The notes under the pieces were generated by a model. The model worked only from the letters and a program-made list of their open reading frames with translations. It had not been told where the DNA came from and ran no database searches. The position numbers and the translations under genes are program-made. A stretch of 42,031 nucleotides of DNA. Origin: Bacteroidota bacterium. Its GTDB lineage: Bacteria; Bacteroidota; Ignavibacteria; Kryptoniales; JAKASW01. Within the stretch, counting starts at the first letter, position 1, and every line of letters begins with the position of its first letter. The stretch lies in assembly GCA_021818875.1 (NCBI GenBank), contig JAKASW010000004.1, forward strand, positions 1-42,031, read 5' to 3'. Below are positions 10,484 to 20,318 of this stretch, piece after piece.

Positions 10484-11075
10484 TTAGTGGCTTTCGATTC
10501 TTATTTATCAATCACAAGTTCGTAAATCCATAACTGGAAAGCTAATACCGCGAGATAAACATGAGCGGGGGAACGTGAATTTACGAAGTAAGCCGATTTT
10601 TTGGGAGAGCCATTGCGCCGAATTTGATCGCTTCTGGAAAATTAACTGTTTCTAACCTTTATTCGGTATTTACAGTGGTCCTGCGGGTTTACTTCCACAA
10701 CTACGACCAGCAGTAGATTATTTACATGATGGTACAGGCGCTATTCGACTGCCGGTAAGAATAACTGTTCCCATTGGATACGCCCGGAGATTAAGAACCA
10801 TTAACGTAGATTCAACATTAGATCTGTGGACACTTACTTTCTTGTGTTTTACTTTACGCGGGGATTCCTACGAGCAGTTCTCTCAGGAACTACTGACGAG
10901 AGAAGACGTTCGTGCTTGATGAGGAATTCGGCCCTGCGTGGTGACAAGGCTTCTTTGTTAAAATATGGATAACCATAGAGAAGCCAGTCGAGTTGTTGGT
11001 GAAGGTGCGACATCGATGAACATGGATCCATGATAGAAACACAAAGTCATGGATTAAATGAGTTGGAGGCGTACC

Positions 11076-12416
11076 ATGATGGGATTGATACGAAAAGGAA
11101 GAAGGAGGGGCTGGGGCGGAAAAGGGAAATGGCTCGCACTCACCGCAAGCATATTTTTCGTATTCTGTGGACGTGCGTCAGCCGAGTGGAAACAGCTTGA
11201 CGTAGGTAAGCCCAGTGATGGAGTACCCACACAGTACCAGTACCTTGCTGGATACGGTAACACTATCTTCGTTGTATTGGCGCCGAATGTTACAGGCGGC
11301 TCTGACACCCTTTACTTTTCCACAGATGACGGAGAGAGCTGGAGAGCTGACTCTCACCTGCCAAACAGACTGATCTCGTCTATTTCCGTGATTGATTCCA
11401 GTGTCTACCTCATGACAAACGGCGGAATCTTTCAGTCTTCCGATGATGGGATTTCTTGGAATCCGATAAACGGAGGCGTAATGGATACCACTTACCCCAC
11501 TATACTCGTGAAGGCTGGAACGAACATTATCGCCGCGACGCAAGAGAATGGCGAGACATACCTGTCCACAGACCGCGGCACAACTTGGGCAAACGTCGGA
11601 CGGGATTTCCCTATGGTTAAAGCTCTTTCCTCATATGATTCAGACGTTTTCGCCGGCACATCAGGAGGCGTTTATCTGTCCACAGACGATGGGTTGCATT
11701 GGTCCAATTTGAATGATACCCTTGTAAATATTGGCGCATTCGCCATTAGCGGAGCGTCAGTATTTGCGGGGAGAGTGCAGGGTGGATTTCCCGTTTCGGC
11801 TCCACCCCTGCCGCCGGGAGGCGCATTCCGTTCTACTGATGGTGGCGCTACATGGTCCTCCTACGACAGCGGACTTTCATCATATTTGTTAGCCTATCTC
11901 CCTGGCCCCCAAGTATATTCCATGGTGTCTCGCGGATCTTACGTGTATGCTGGAGCAGACAGCGGCGTATATGCATCCAGCATAAACGGAAGTGGTTGGA
12001 CCCAAATAGATGACGGCTTACCTGAGGTAACAGCGTGGAACATCTATAGTAACGATTCGAGCATTTTTGTTGGTACGGAGTTCGACGGCATATGGGAACG
12101 TCCACTGTCTCAGGTGACTTCGATCATCGATAAGCCAAGTCTTACGGTACCCTCATCGTTCAGGTTGTTCCAGAATTACCCTAATCCCTTTAATCCGACA
12201 ACCACCATAAAATTCGATGTTGCGAGACAGACCCGTGTGATCTTGGATGTATACGACGTGCTTGGCCGCGTTGTGGCGACACTTGTGGAGGGAGAAGAGT
12301 CGGCAGGATACCACGAAGTGAGCTTCAATGGTTCAAGCTTTGCCAGCGGTGTATATTTCTACAGGATGAGCGCGAGGAATTTCATCTCAGTCAGGAAATT
12401 CTTGCTCTTGAAGTAA
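11076..12416 (+). CDS. Secreted BNR/sialidase-like repeat (beta-propeller type) protein with T9SS type-A C-terminal sorting domain
   Basis: Repeated STDDGxxW / SxDGGxTW motifs. C-terminal FRLFQNYPNPFNPTTTIKFDV...VYDVLGRVVATLVEG...GVYFYRMSARNFISVRKFLLLK. GGAGG RBS before ATG 11076; signal peptide. Confidence 0.88.
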   Translation: MMGLIRKGRRRGWGGKGKWLALTASIFFVFCGRASAEWKQLDVGKPSDGVPTQYQYLAGYGNTIFVVLAPNVTGGSDTLYFSTDDGESWRADSHLPNRLISSISVIDSSVYLMTNGGIFQSSDDGISWNPINGGVMDTTYPTILVKAGTNIIAATQENGETYLSTDRGTTWANVGRDFPMVKALSSYDSDVFAGTSGGVYLSTDDGLHWSNLNDTLVNIGAFAISGASVFAGRVQGGFPVSAPPLPPGGAFRSTDGGATWSSYDSGLSSYLLAYLPGPQVYSMVSRGSYVYAGADSGVYASSINGSGWTQIDDGLPEVTAWNIYSNDSSIFVGTEFDGIWERPLSQVTSIIDKPSLTVPSSFRLFQNYPNPFNPTTTIKFDVARQTRVILDVYDVLGRVVATLVEGEESAGYHEVSFNGSSFASGVYFYRMSARNFISVRKFLLLK

Positions 12417-12439
12417 AATCGCAAAGCTCTTCAAAAGAA

Positions 12440-12474
12440 GAGGGCTCCGTTCTTCAAGCGGAGCCCTCAGTTTT
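12440..12474 (+). terminator. Rho-independent terminator
   Basis: GAGGGCTCCG-ttcttcaag-CGGAGCCCTC followed by agTTTT, just after the T9SS-sorted CDS. Confidence 0.85.
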
Positions 12475-12537
12475 GCAGCTCACACAATTACTACTTTCAG
12501 CTCTCCATTAAGCGACTGCAAAACGCTCGTGTCTATC

Positions 12538-13287
12538 TCACACCTGAATCCTCTCGAACAGCATGCTCCCGAGTCCGAGAAGAGCGGCTGCCAATAAAAA
12601 CAACACCACCATGTCGGTTGTCATTCCAAATGCTGCCTCGCTGCCGATGAATGAGAACCTGAGCCCGTCGACTCCATAGCTCAGCGGATCGAGCATTGCG
12701 ATAATGTCCATGACTTTCGGCAGCCCTTCGAGAGGGAAGAGGGCGCCGGAAAGGAAAAAGATCGGCATCACGAGGAAATTCATAATCAGCTGGAAGCCCT
12801 GCATATCTTCCATCGTCGAGGCGAGCGCGATCCCGAGTGAAGTGAAAAGGATGGCAACAAGAAAAACAACGATCGCGCCGAGCGGCAGGAGGATTAGATC
12901 GTGTGGCCTGAAGCCGACGATCAAAGTAAGGACAAAAACTATCACTCCCTGTATCGAGGCGACTGTTGCACCGCCGAGCGTTTTTCCTAACATGATCTGG
13001 AATCTTGATACAGGCGCGACCATGGTCTCCTTGAGGAAGCCGAATTGCCTGTCCCAGATTACGTCGATGCCCGAAAAGATTGCCGTAAAGAGTACGCTCA
13101 TGATAATTATGCCGGGGGCAAGGAATTGCATGTAATTGCCGGCACCGGCTTTCTTGAATACCGCCCCGAATCCGAATCCGAATGCCAGCAAGAAAAGCAA
13201 AGGCTGTCCGAGAGAACCGACGATTCTCGATTTAGATCTGAAATATTTCTTGAGCTGTCTGAGCCACATTATATAGATTACGTCCAT
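12538..13287 (-). CDS. ABC-2 type transporter permease
   Basis: Six hydrophobic segments; ABC-2 signature pattern (FLAPGIIIMSVLFTAIFSGIDVIWDRQFGFLKETMVAPVSR). Confidence 0.9.
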   Translation of the reverse strand: MDVIYIMWLRQLKKYFRSKSRIVGSLGQPLLFLLAFGFGFGAVFKKAGAGNYMQFLAPGIIIMSVLFTAIFSGIDVIWDRQFGFLKETMVAPVSRFQIMLGKTLGGATVASIQGVIVFVLTLIVGFRPHDLILLPLGAIVVFLVAILFTSLGIALASTMEDMQGFQLIMNFLVMPIFFLSGALFPLEGLPKVMDIIAMLDPLSYGVDGLRFSFIGSEAAFGMTTDMVVLFLLAAALLGLGSMLFERIQV

Positions 13288-13490
13288 CGATCTATCACTC
13301 CGTCGTATTTTGTTTCATACAAAAGCATGGCGCAAAGGGCAAGGGGCACAGCGTTCAAAAGGAGACAGGACCACAAAGCAATCTTTGGCTCAACCTCTTA
13401 CTTCTCATATCTGACCTCTGGCTTCTTGCTTATTTTTCCTTGATTCCAACATTGTACTATTCCATCGCTCCACTATTCCGTGCTTTCGGC

Positions 13491-14312
13491 TCACCTCCGC
13501 CTTCCTCCCCAGACCCGTCCCATCATCCTCATTCTATCGACACCGCTTGCTTCTTCCTCTCTGATCTTGTGTCCTGTCAGAGTCAGGAATGCGTCCTCAA
13601 GTGACTCCGCACCTGTTTTTGCTTTCAATTCGGACGGTGTCCCGGTCGCAATGGTTCTCCCGTGATCCATGACGGCAATCCTGTCTGCCACGCGGTCTGC
13701 CTCCTCCATGTAGTGAGTCGTAAAGAAAACCGTCATGCCTTCCTTCTCATTTATGTCCTTCACGTAGCTCCACATATGGTTTCTAGTTTGCGGATCGAGT
13801 CCCAGCGTTGGTTCATCGAGAAAAAGAATTGCCGGATGATGAAGCAACCCTCTGGCAATTTCGAGCCTGCGTTTCATCCCTCCGGAAAAAGTCTTCACCA
13901 ACTCGTCCCTCTTGTCCCACAGCTCGACGAACCTCAGCATCTCTTCGATGCGACTCTTTCTGGTATTATGAGGTATCTTGTAACAGGTGGCATGAAATTC
14001 CATGTTCTCCATCGCCGTCAGGTCGTCGTCGAGGCTCGGATCCTGAAAAACAATTCCGATAGATTTTCTCACACCATTCCTGTCGCTGGTTGTATCGTGT
14101 CCATTTAAGGTCACCGTGCCTTGAGTGGGATGAAGCAGAGTCGTGAGCATTTTGATCGTTGTAGATTTCCCGGCCCCGTTGGGCCCGAGGAAAGCAAATA
14201 TCTCGGCCTTTTTCACTTCGAAAGAGATATTGTCAACTGCTGTAAAGTCCCCGAACTTCTTTACGAGGCCGGAGACGGTTATCACATTGCCGTGGTCTGT
14301 ATTATAACTCAA
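13491..14312 (-). CDS. ABC transporter ATP-binding protein (drug/ABC-2 type, DrrA-like)
   Basis: Walker A GPNGAGKST, signature FSGGMKRRLEIARGL, Walker B ILFLDEPTLGLD. RBS AGAGGAA supports the TTG start at 14312; upstream residues translate a dispersed repeat. Confidence 0.92.
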   Translation of the reverse strand: MSYNTDHGNVITVSGLVKKFGDFTAVDNISFEVKKAEIFAFLGPNGAGKSTTIKMLTTLLHPTQGTVTLNGHDTTSDRNGVRKSIGIVFQDPSLDDDLTAMENMEFHATCYKIPHNTRKSRIEEMLRFVELWDKRDELVKTFSGGMKRRLEIARGLLHHPAILFLDEPTLGLDPQTRNHMWSYVKDINEKEGMTVFFTTHYMEEADRVADRIAVMDHGRTIATGTPSELKAKTGAESLEDAFLTLTGHKIREEEASGVDRMRMMGRVWGGRRR

Positions 14313-14440
14313 CTTGAATTCCTCTTTGTAATTTGATATTTGAAAAGCGCATAGCGCAAAGGGCAAAGCGTGCAAAGTGGATGGGAGGCAGAGAACAGGC
14401 TCAAATCATCCATCAATCCACTACTCAATTATTTCCACAG

Positions 14441-15613
14441 TTACTCTCCTCTCAACGCGCTAACGATATTGAGTCGTGCAGCTCTTGCTGAAGGAAGGAA
14501 TCCTCCGACGAATCCCATAATGATTGCGAATATTATAGACGCCTGGATAGTCGATGGGTTCATGGCAAATGAAAATGTCAGATCGGAAAAACTCGTGTAG
14601 TTCAATGTTGTGATCGAAATGAACTGCAGGAATGAAGCGAGTACGATGCCGATGACTCCTCCAATGAGCGCTACCAGGATAGCTTCGAGCAGGAAAACCG
14701 TGAGGACACTTCTTCTAGCGAAACCGAGCGCGCGCATCGTACCTATTTCAACAGTGCGGTTGGCAACTTCCGCGTACATCGTAATCATGGCACCAATCGC
14801 CGCTCCGATGCTGAAAATTACTGTCACGAAGATTCCGAGCACCTTGATAAAGGTCGTAAGCGATTGCGACTGTTCCGCGAAGTATTCAGGCTCTTTCGTC
14901 GGTACGTATTCGCTCAATCGTTTATCCATCGAAAATGCCTCTTTGAATTTCCGGAAGTCGGATGGATTGTCTAATTCCAGGGTAATCGAAGAAACATAAT
15001 TGCCGCGGTGAAAAGCCTGCTGCACTTGCCGGTAATCAGCCCATATTTCGGAGTCGAAACCATTGCCGTGCGCGTCAAAGATGCCTACCACTGTCCAGTA
15101 ATTGCCTGCCAATTTGATCGATCCCCCGATCCGCGTCTGAGGATAAATCTTCGCCACCGCTTCTCCCACGATCACCTGGCGGAGCGAAGGATTGAACATG
15201 TGTCCACGAACGATCTTCACTTTTGGATGCAGCTCAAATATCGTTTGCGCATTAACCCCGCGCACCGTGACGTTGTTGAGTGCACCATTAGGCGACGAGA
15301 GATTGATGACTACAACAGGCTGATCTGAGATGATCGACAGCCCGTAAGAATCTTTTGCGATGTAGGGAAGTGCGGCAACTACATTCTGGACATCTCCGCT
15401 GATGATGCTTGATATTTCTCCGTTCGCACCTTTCCTGGTCACCACAACGTTATCGGGCGATCCGGTCGACACGAGAGTCTTTTTGACTCCATTTGCAAGC
15501 ATGAGCACGGCGGAGAATACAAAGATCACAAGTGTAATTCCTGCTACGGTAATAATGGTAGAAGTTTTTCTGTTCCTGAAATTCTTCATCATGTACTTCA
15601 GCGGAACTTTCAC
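14441..15613 (-). CDS. ABC transporter permease, FtsX/MacB/LolC type
   Basis: N-terminal MKVPLKYMMKNFRNRKTSTIITVAGI, MacB-PCD-like periplasmic region, C-terminal FtsX three-helix block EIGTMRALGF. Confidence 0.9.
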   Translation of the reverse strand: MKVPLKYMMKNFRNRKTSTIITVAGITLVIFVFSAVLMLANGVKKTLVSTGSPDNVVVTRKGANGEISSIISGDVQNVVAALPYIAKDSYGLSIISDQPVVVINLSSPNGALNNVTVRGVNAQTIFELHPKVKIVRGHMFNPSLRQVIVGEAVAKIYPQTRIGGSIKLAGNYWTVVGIFDAHGNGFDSEIWADYRQVQQAFHRGNYVSSITLELDNPSDFRKFKEAFSMDKRLSEYVPTKEPEYFAEQSQSLTTFIKVLGIFVTVIFSIGAAIGAMITMYAEVANRTVEIGTMRALGFARRSVLTVFLLEAILVALIGGVIGIVLASFLQFISITTLNYTSFSDLTFSFAMNPSTIQASIIFAIIMGFVGGFLPSARAARLNIVSALRGE

Positions 15614-15652
15614 GGGATTAACTCCTCACATAATTTCAAATCCAATGTACAG

Positions 15653-15776
15653 CATAGCGCAAAGTACATAGCGCATAGCGTTGCGAGAGCCTGCTGCAAT
15701 GAGAACGCAAAGTTGGTTGTCCTCTATCAGGATTCCCTTTTTCGCGCTATGCCCTATGCGCTTTGTGCTTTATGTC
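15653..15776. repeat. Inverted copies of a low-complexity GCGCAWAG/AGCGCATAGCG motif between two permease genes
   Basis: agcatagcgcaaagtacatagcgcatagcg near 15652-15681, and ttcgcgctatgccctatgcgctttgtgctttatg (same word family, opposite orientation) near 15741-15774. Confidence 0.65.
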
Positions 15777-16934
15777 TCATCCGACAAACCTTATTCCATC
15801 CGCAATTCTTGTATTCATGGCACGCTGGATTGGGAAGATAGCCGCGGCGATCCCGACAAAGACAACTGCAGTGAAAGCAGTTATGAGTGTGATCGATTGT
15901 ACGGATAATTCCGCGCCTAGAAAGTTTGAGAAACTTGCGAAGGAATTTACGAGCGGATATGTCAGAAATATTCCAAGGATTCCACCGAGGAGGGAAACAA
16001 GCAGCGATTCACCGAGTATCATCCCGACAAGATGTCGACCCGAGAATCCGATCGCCTTGAGGACTGCGTATTCTCTTGTCCTTTCTCGCGCCGACATTAT
16101 CATGGTATTTGCCAGGACAAGCATGATTATTCCGACGATTACGAATGACACATAATTCATTGCGGAAATAATTGCACCGACTGAGGCGAGGAATCCCTGC
16201 TGGAACTGCCGCTCCGATTCGGTTTTTGTCTCGGCGGGAGAGTTTGCAAAGAGGGCATCGATCTCCTTGCTTACTTCTCCGGGGTTTGCTCCGTTCGCGA
16301 TTTGCTCGACGTACCATCCTACCTCGTCAGCCCGGCCGGGGAAGGTCTGCTTGACTTCCTCGTTCAGATAATTCCAGTTCAGGAACATCGACATAGCGTC
16401 CGTGCTCTTGAACTCCGGTTTGTAAATCCCTGCCACCTGGAATTCCCATGTGCCGGGATATATGTCGCCATTTATCGTGATGACATCCCCGGCTTTGAAA
16501 TTGTATCGCTGCGCCAGTGCGCTGCCGACGATGCACGAATTCGGTTGGGACTGAAATTCTGCGAATGCTTTTTTACCGATCTCATATTCCGGATAGACTG
16601 AGAAAAAAGTATTCGGATCGACGGCGTATCTTGCGAAGAAATGCTGCTGGTCGATATATGTACCACCAAACCAGTTCATGTAAGTTACCTGTTTAACTCC
16701 GGGCACTTGCTTTATCTGGTTGAAATAGGAAAGCGGGAGCGGGTTTATAAATGTAACGGCATCGCGTGTAACCAGTCTGTCCGCAGATGATGCCCGCACA
16801 CCTGAACCAAAAGCATTCACAACTGTGCGCAGCAGCCCAAATGCCATTACTGCTACCCCGATTCCGAGTATCGTCAGGAATGTTCTGAGCTTATGCCTGA
16901 AGGAATTCTTGAAGATCAATTTCAATACTTTCAT
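15777..16934 (-). CDS. ABC transporter permease, FtsX/MacB/LolC type (second)
   Basis: MKVLKLIFKNSFRHKLRTFLTILGIGVAVMAFGLL N-terminus and FtsX C-terminal block EYAVLKAIGFS. Confidence 0.9.
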   Translation of the reverse strand: MKVLKLIFKNSFRHKLRTFLTILGIGVAVMAFGLLRTVVNAFGSGVRASSADRLVTRDAVTFINPLPLSYFNQIKQVPGVKQVTYMNWFGGTYIDQQHFFARYAVDPNTFFSVYPEYEIGKKAFAEFQSQPNSCIVGSALAQRYNFKAGDVITINGDIYPGTWEFQVAGIYKPEFKSTDAMSMFLNWNYLNEEVKQTFPGRADEVGWYVEQIANGANPGEVSKEIDALFANSPAETKTESERQFQQGFLASVGAIISAMNYVSFVIVGIIMLVLANTMIMSARERTREYAVLKAIGFSGRHLVGMILGESLLVSLLGGILGIFLTYPLVNSFASFSNFLGAELSVQSITLITAFTAVVFVGIAAAIFPIQRAMNTRIADGIRFVG

Positions 16935-16949
16935 TTTTGCACTCTCCGG

Positions 16950-17642
16950 TTAAGCTGCCTGCCCATCGGCTGGAAGAAGATCGCCTTTCTCAAGATGGCG
17001 CAAAGTCTTTGCTCTCGAAGCGGTGTGAGCATCATGTGTTACCAAAACGATGGTCTTCTTGAATTCCGAATTGAGCCTTTGCATTAAAGTCATAATTTCT
17101 TCAGCGGAATTTTTATCGAGGTCGCCGGTCGGCTCGTCAGCGATGAGGATGAGGGGATCAGTTACGATCGCCCGGGCGATTGCGACTCTCTGCTCCTGCC
17201 CGCCGGACAGTTGTTTAGGATAGTAGTTCATTCTCTCGGCGAGTCCCACGATGTTCAGCGCCGCTTCGACATGCTGCTTTCTTTCCTGCTTCGACAACTT
17301 CGTCAGGAGCAAAGGGAGCTCGACGTTCTCAAAAGCCGTGAGAACGGGAATCAGATTATAAAACTGGAAGATGAAACCGATATTCGATGATCGCCATTTT
17401 GCGAGGGCAGATTCGCTGAGTCTCGCAATGTCGGTGCCGCCAACGATAATTTCACCGTCGGTCGGTTTGTCGATGCCGGCTATCAAGTTGAGCAAAGTTG
17501 TCTTGCCGGAACCCGACGGTCCCATCAGCGCAAGGAACTCGCCGTTTCCAACGGAAAGATTTATTCCAGTCAGAACCGGGGTCTCAATACTGTCCCTGCG
17601 ATAAATTTTTGATACCTCTTTGATCTCGATAAGATTTGCCAT
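16950..17642 (-). CDS. ABC transporter ATP-binding protein, LolD/MacB type
   Basis: Walker [10 protein letters not shown], signature [15 protein letters not shown], Walker [14 protein letters not shown]. Confidence 0.94.
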   Translation of the reverse strand: MANLIEIKEVSKIYRRDSIETPVLTGINLSVGNGEFLALMGPSGSGKTTLLNLIAGIDKPTDGEIIVGGTDIARLSESALAKWRSSNIGFIFQFYNLIPVLTAFENVELPLLLTKLSKQERKQHVEAALNIVGLAERMNYYPKQLSGGQEQRVAIARAIVTDPLILIADEPTGDLDKNSAEEIMTLMQRLNSEFKKTIVLVTHDAHTASRAKTLRHLEKGDLLPADGQAA

Positions 17643-17683
17643 CTATACTCCTCGATAGTTGTTTGTTGAGCATTGAGTATTGC

Positions 17684-18877
17684 TCATTCTTTCACGCTCA
17701 CCTTTGTGCCATCTTTGATCTGCCTGGATGGTGAATCGACGACCTGTTCGCCATCCGAAAGTCCGGATTTCACCTGAACGTAGCTGCTGAACGACTGACC
17801 CACGGACACTCTTGTCTCCAGGGCGCGGCCATTTACAATTCGGAAGGCAACCTGATTGCCATCCCTGGTAACCACGGCAGATGAAGGAACTACCAATACT
17901 CTCGCGGCGGGTTTGTCTCCAAGGGACTTGTTGGCTGCAAGGAACAACACCTTCGCACTCATCTCCGGCAGCACACGGCTGTCATACTTTGTAAACTTCA
18001 CTTTCACTGTCACGGTGCCTTTGGCACGGTCCGCAGTCGGAATTATTTTCGAAACGTATCCCCGGTACTGGGCATCAGGGTACGCATCGAGAGTTATGAT
18101 GCAAGGTTGTCCGGGACTTACTTGTCCGATATTCGATTCCGAGACATCCGGTTCGACCTCCAGTGAACTCAGGTCTGCAATTGTCGCCACCGTTCCTCGT
18201 GCCATGATGCTGCCCGCCATCGGCGCTACGATTTCGCCGACGTTGGCATTTTTGGTGAGTACCGTGCCGTTGAATGGTGCCCGGATTATTGTGTTCTCGA
18301 CCGCTACTTGTGCTGCCTGTACGTTGGCTTTTGCGACATCCACCGACGCCTTCGCCTTCATGTACTGAGCCTCAGCAGTCTCGTATGCCGACTCCGTGAT
18401 TGATTCCGTCTTGAGAAGCTTCTTGTCTCTTTCATAATTCCATTTTGCATCCGCAAAGGCGGCATTGTTCAATTCCAGATTGGCTTTCGCCTCAGCAAGC
18501 TGCGCCTTCACGTCGTTGTCTTCGAGCCTGGCGATGATCTCTCCTTTTGTAACCTTGTCTCCCGCGCCGACACCGAGGTAAACGAGTATTCCCGTCGCTT
18601 TGGACGTGACGGCGGCTTCCGTTTCCGCAATCACATAACCGCTTGCGGTCAGGACGGCGTCAGACGCCGCGGGCGATTGGAGGGCAACGGTGGCTGCTTT
18701 CACTTTCACTGCTGAGTTACCGGCGGCGATGATGGCAGCTGCCACTCCGGCAATGATCAGCAAAGCCGGTATTCCGATGGAAAAAAGTCTCCTGGAATTT
18801 CTGCGTCGATGAGCTGCAGGAGAGCGTTTCGAATTATCTATTCGCAGGGATGACAAATCAGGGTTTTGTGTACTCAC
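17684..18877 (-). CDS. Efflux periplasmic adaptor subunit (HlyD/MacA/RND-MFP type)
   Basis: N-terminal TM; barrel-sandwich, hairpin and beta-barrel pattern (SKATGILVYLGVGAGDKVTKGEIIARLEDND; IIRAPFNGTVLTKNANVGEIV). Confidence 0.92.
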   Translation of the reverse strand: MSTQNPDLSSLRIDNSKRSPAAHRRRNSRRLFSIGIPALLIIAGVAAAIIAAGNSAVKVKAATVALQSPAASDAVLTASGYVIAETEAAVTSKATGILVYLGVGAGDKVTKGEIIARLEDNDVKAQLAEAKANLELNNAAFADAKWNYERDKKLLKTESITESAYETAEAQYMKAKASVDVAKANVQAAQVAVENTIIRAPFNGTVLTKNANVGEIVAPMAGSIMARGTVATIADLSSLEVEPDVSESNIGQVSPGQPCIITLDAYPDAQYRGYVSKIIPTADRAKGTVTVKVKFTKYDSRVLPEMSAKVLFLAANKSLGDKPAARVLVVPSSAVVTRDGNQVAFRIVNGRALETRVSVGQSFSSYVQVKSGLSDGEQVVDSPSRQIKDGTKVSVKE

Positions 18878-18929
18878 AGAATCCTCTCATTGTATTTCAT
18901 ATTTGGTTCAAGGGCTCTTATCCGCCTTC

Positions 18930-19181
18930 CTAGTCCGCCAACTCTTCGCAAACGAAGCCATGTCTCGCCACCTCTTCAACAATTCTGTCGAGCGGAACGT
19001 TCTCGCACTCCACGCGCAAGACTCGGTCACAGTCGTCCAGGTCGATTGTGCATAATCGCACGCCGGCGATTTTCTGGAGATCGTATTTGATGCTCAGAAA
19101 TTCAGACCTCTTGTCTATGTTCGTGCGGAAGATCAGCAGGTCATTGACCTGTGTTTCGATTAAGTGATTTCGTATGTCCAT
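18930..19181 (-). CDS. Small protein resembling an HMA-like (heavy-metal-associated, ferredoxin-like) fold but without a CxxC motif
   Basis: 83 aa; pattern LLIFRTNIDKRSEFLSIKYDLQKIAGVRLCTIDLDDCDRVLRVECENVPLDRIVEEVARHGFVCEELAD. Confidence 0.6.
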   Translation of the reverse strand: MDIRNHLIETQVNDLLIFRTNIDKRSEFLSIKYDLQKIAGVRLCTIDLDDCDRVLRVECENVPLDRIVEEVARHGFVCEELAD

Positions 19182-19353
19182 GGCATCCTCTCAAAAGTTT
19201 GTAAGCTCTCCGTTACATTAGTCGTTTGATCAGATAGGAATTCGACGCTTGCAACGGGTTGAAAATAGTTCAATTCTATAAACGAGCAGAGAAAAGACGA
19301 ACTCTTCTAATCACTATTAAGGCGAATGAGCTTGTACAATATTGCCTTGTATA

Positions 19354-19674
19354 CTACTTCCTCTTTTCAGTTTGCGAAGCCAGCCTGAGGAATTCATCAA
19401 TCTTACGGACATACAATTCGAATGCCTTTCGGCCCTTGGGAGTCAGCTTTGAGCTCGTCACCGGTTTTCTGCCGACGAAGCGTTTCATTGTTTGTACGTA
19501 TCCTGCCTCCTCGAGTTTCCTGAGCTGGATGCTGAGATTCCCGTCCGTCGTCTTAATTGAGTCTCGCAGGAAGGTAAACTCGGCATCTTCGACCGACAAA
19601 AGGGCAGCCATTATTGCCAATCGTATCCTCGAATGAATGACTTCATCGAGCTGCTGATAGTCGAGGTCAGACAT
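19354..19674 (-). CDS. Winged-helix transcriptional regulator (ArsR/MarR-like superfamily)
   Basis: IHSRIRLAIMAALLSVEDAEFTFLRDSIKTTDGNLSIQLRKLEEAGYVQTMKRFVGRKPVTSSKLTPKGRKAFELY. Confidence 0.9.
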   Translation of the reverse strand: MSDLDYQQLDEVIHSRIRLAIMAALLSVEDAEFTFLRDSIKTTDGNLSIQLRKLEEAGYVQTMKRFVGRKPVTSSKLTPKGRKAFELYVRKIDEFLRLASQTEKRK

Positions 19675-20291
19675 CAGGATTCGGTTTCTGCCTCCAAAGG
19701 ACTTCTTTCAACGATTTTCCATTTTCTATAAAGATAGAGTCCGGGGATAATCTGGAACGCAATCATCATCCCGGCAAAGAGCAGGATGGTGTAGTCGCCC
19801 GGCCAGAACATCGAGATGAGACCTCCGATCCACCAGCCTATTGCGGCGTAACGCAGAAGATGTTCTTGCTGAATAACAGAAGTAACCAGGAATCCTGTTG
19901 CCAGGAGGAAGGAGAGTAGAGGTATCACAGAAAGCGACGGGATGACTCGCGTTGCGGGGCCGAGAAACCCGAAGATCGTCATAGTTATCCCCAGTCCTAT
20001 CCACAGAGATCGCATCACTATTTCGAGAAACGTGCCTGCGCCTGTCTTCTTGGCTTTGACCCATCCGATCCAGACTGAGAGCAGCCAGCCAGCCCCGATC
20101 AGTAGGATCCACATCCAGGCTTCAGGGAAGTTCAGCCCGAAGTGGACATAGGCATAAGTCAAAATCATCCCGACCACGACAAGAATTCCCCACAGGAGGA
20201 GATGCATTCCGTTGTCTATCACCACTCGGCGGCTGTCCTCGATCACTCTCCTGAGATAGGCGAGATCTTCTTTTACCTGTGAATCGTCCAT
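19674..20291 (-). CDS. Membrane protein of unknown function, translationally coupled to the downstream regulator
   Basis: About 5-6 hydrophobic segments. Its stop overlaps the start of the 19354-19674 gene. Confidence 0.8.
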   Translation of the reverse strand: MDDSQVKEDLAYLRRVIEDSRRVVIDNGMHLLLWGILVVVGMILTYAYVHFGLNFPEAWMWILLIGAGWLLSVWIGWVKAKKTGAGTFLEIVMRSLWIGLGITMTIFGFLGPATRVIPSLSVIPLLSFLLATGFLVTSVIQQEHLLRYAAIGWWIGGLISMFWPGDYTILLFAGMMIAFQIIPGLYLYRKWKIVERSPLEAETES

Positions 20292-20318
20292 GGTCGAGCT
20301 CCTGTAAAGTACTTTATG

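Noticed and set aside
11076-12416. Repeats in the T9SS-sorted protein as a tandem DNA repeat
   Set aside because: The STDDG/SxDGG periodicity is ordinary beta-propeller-type protein repetition.
17856-18368. 170-aa plus-strand ORF inside the adaptor gene
   Set aside because: Antisense shadow of a well-supported MFP/MacA-like CDS.
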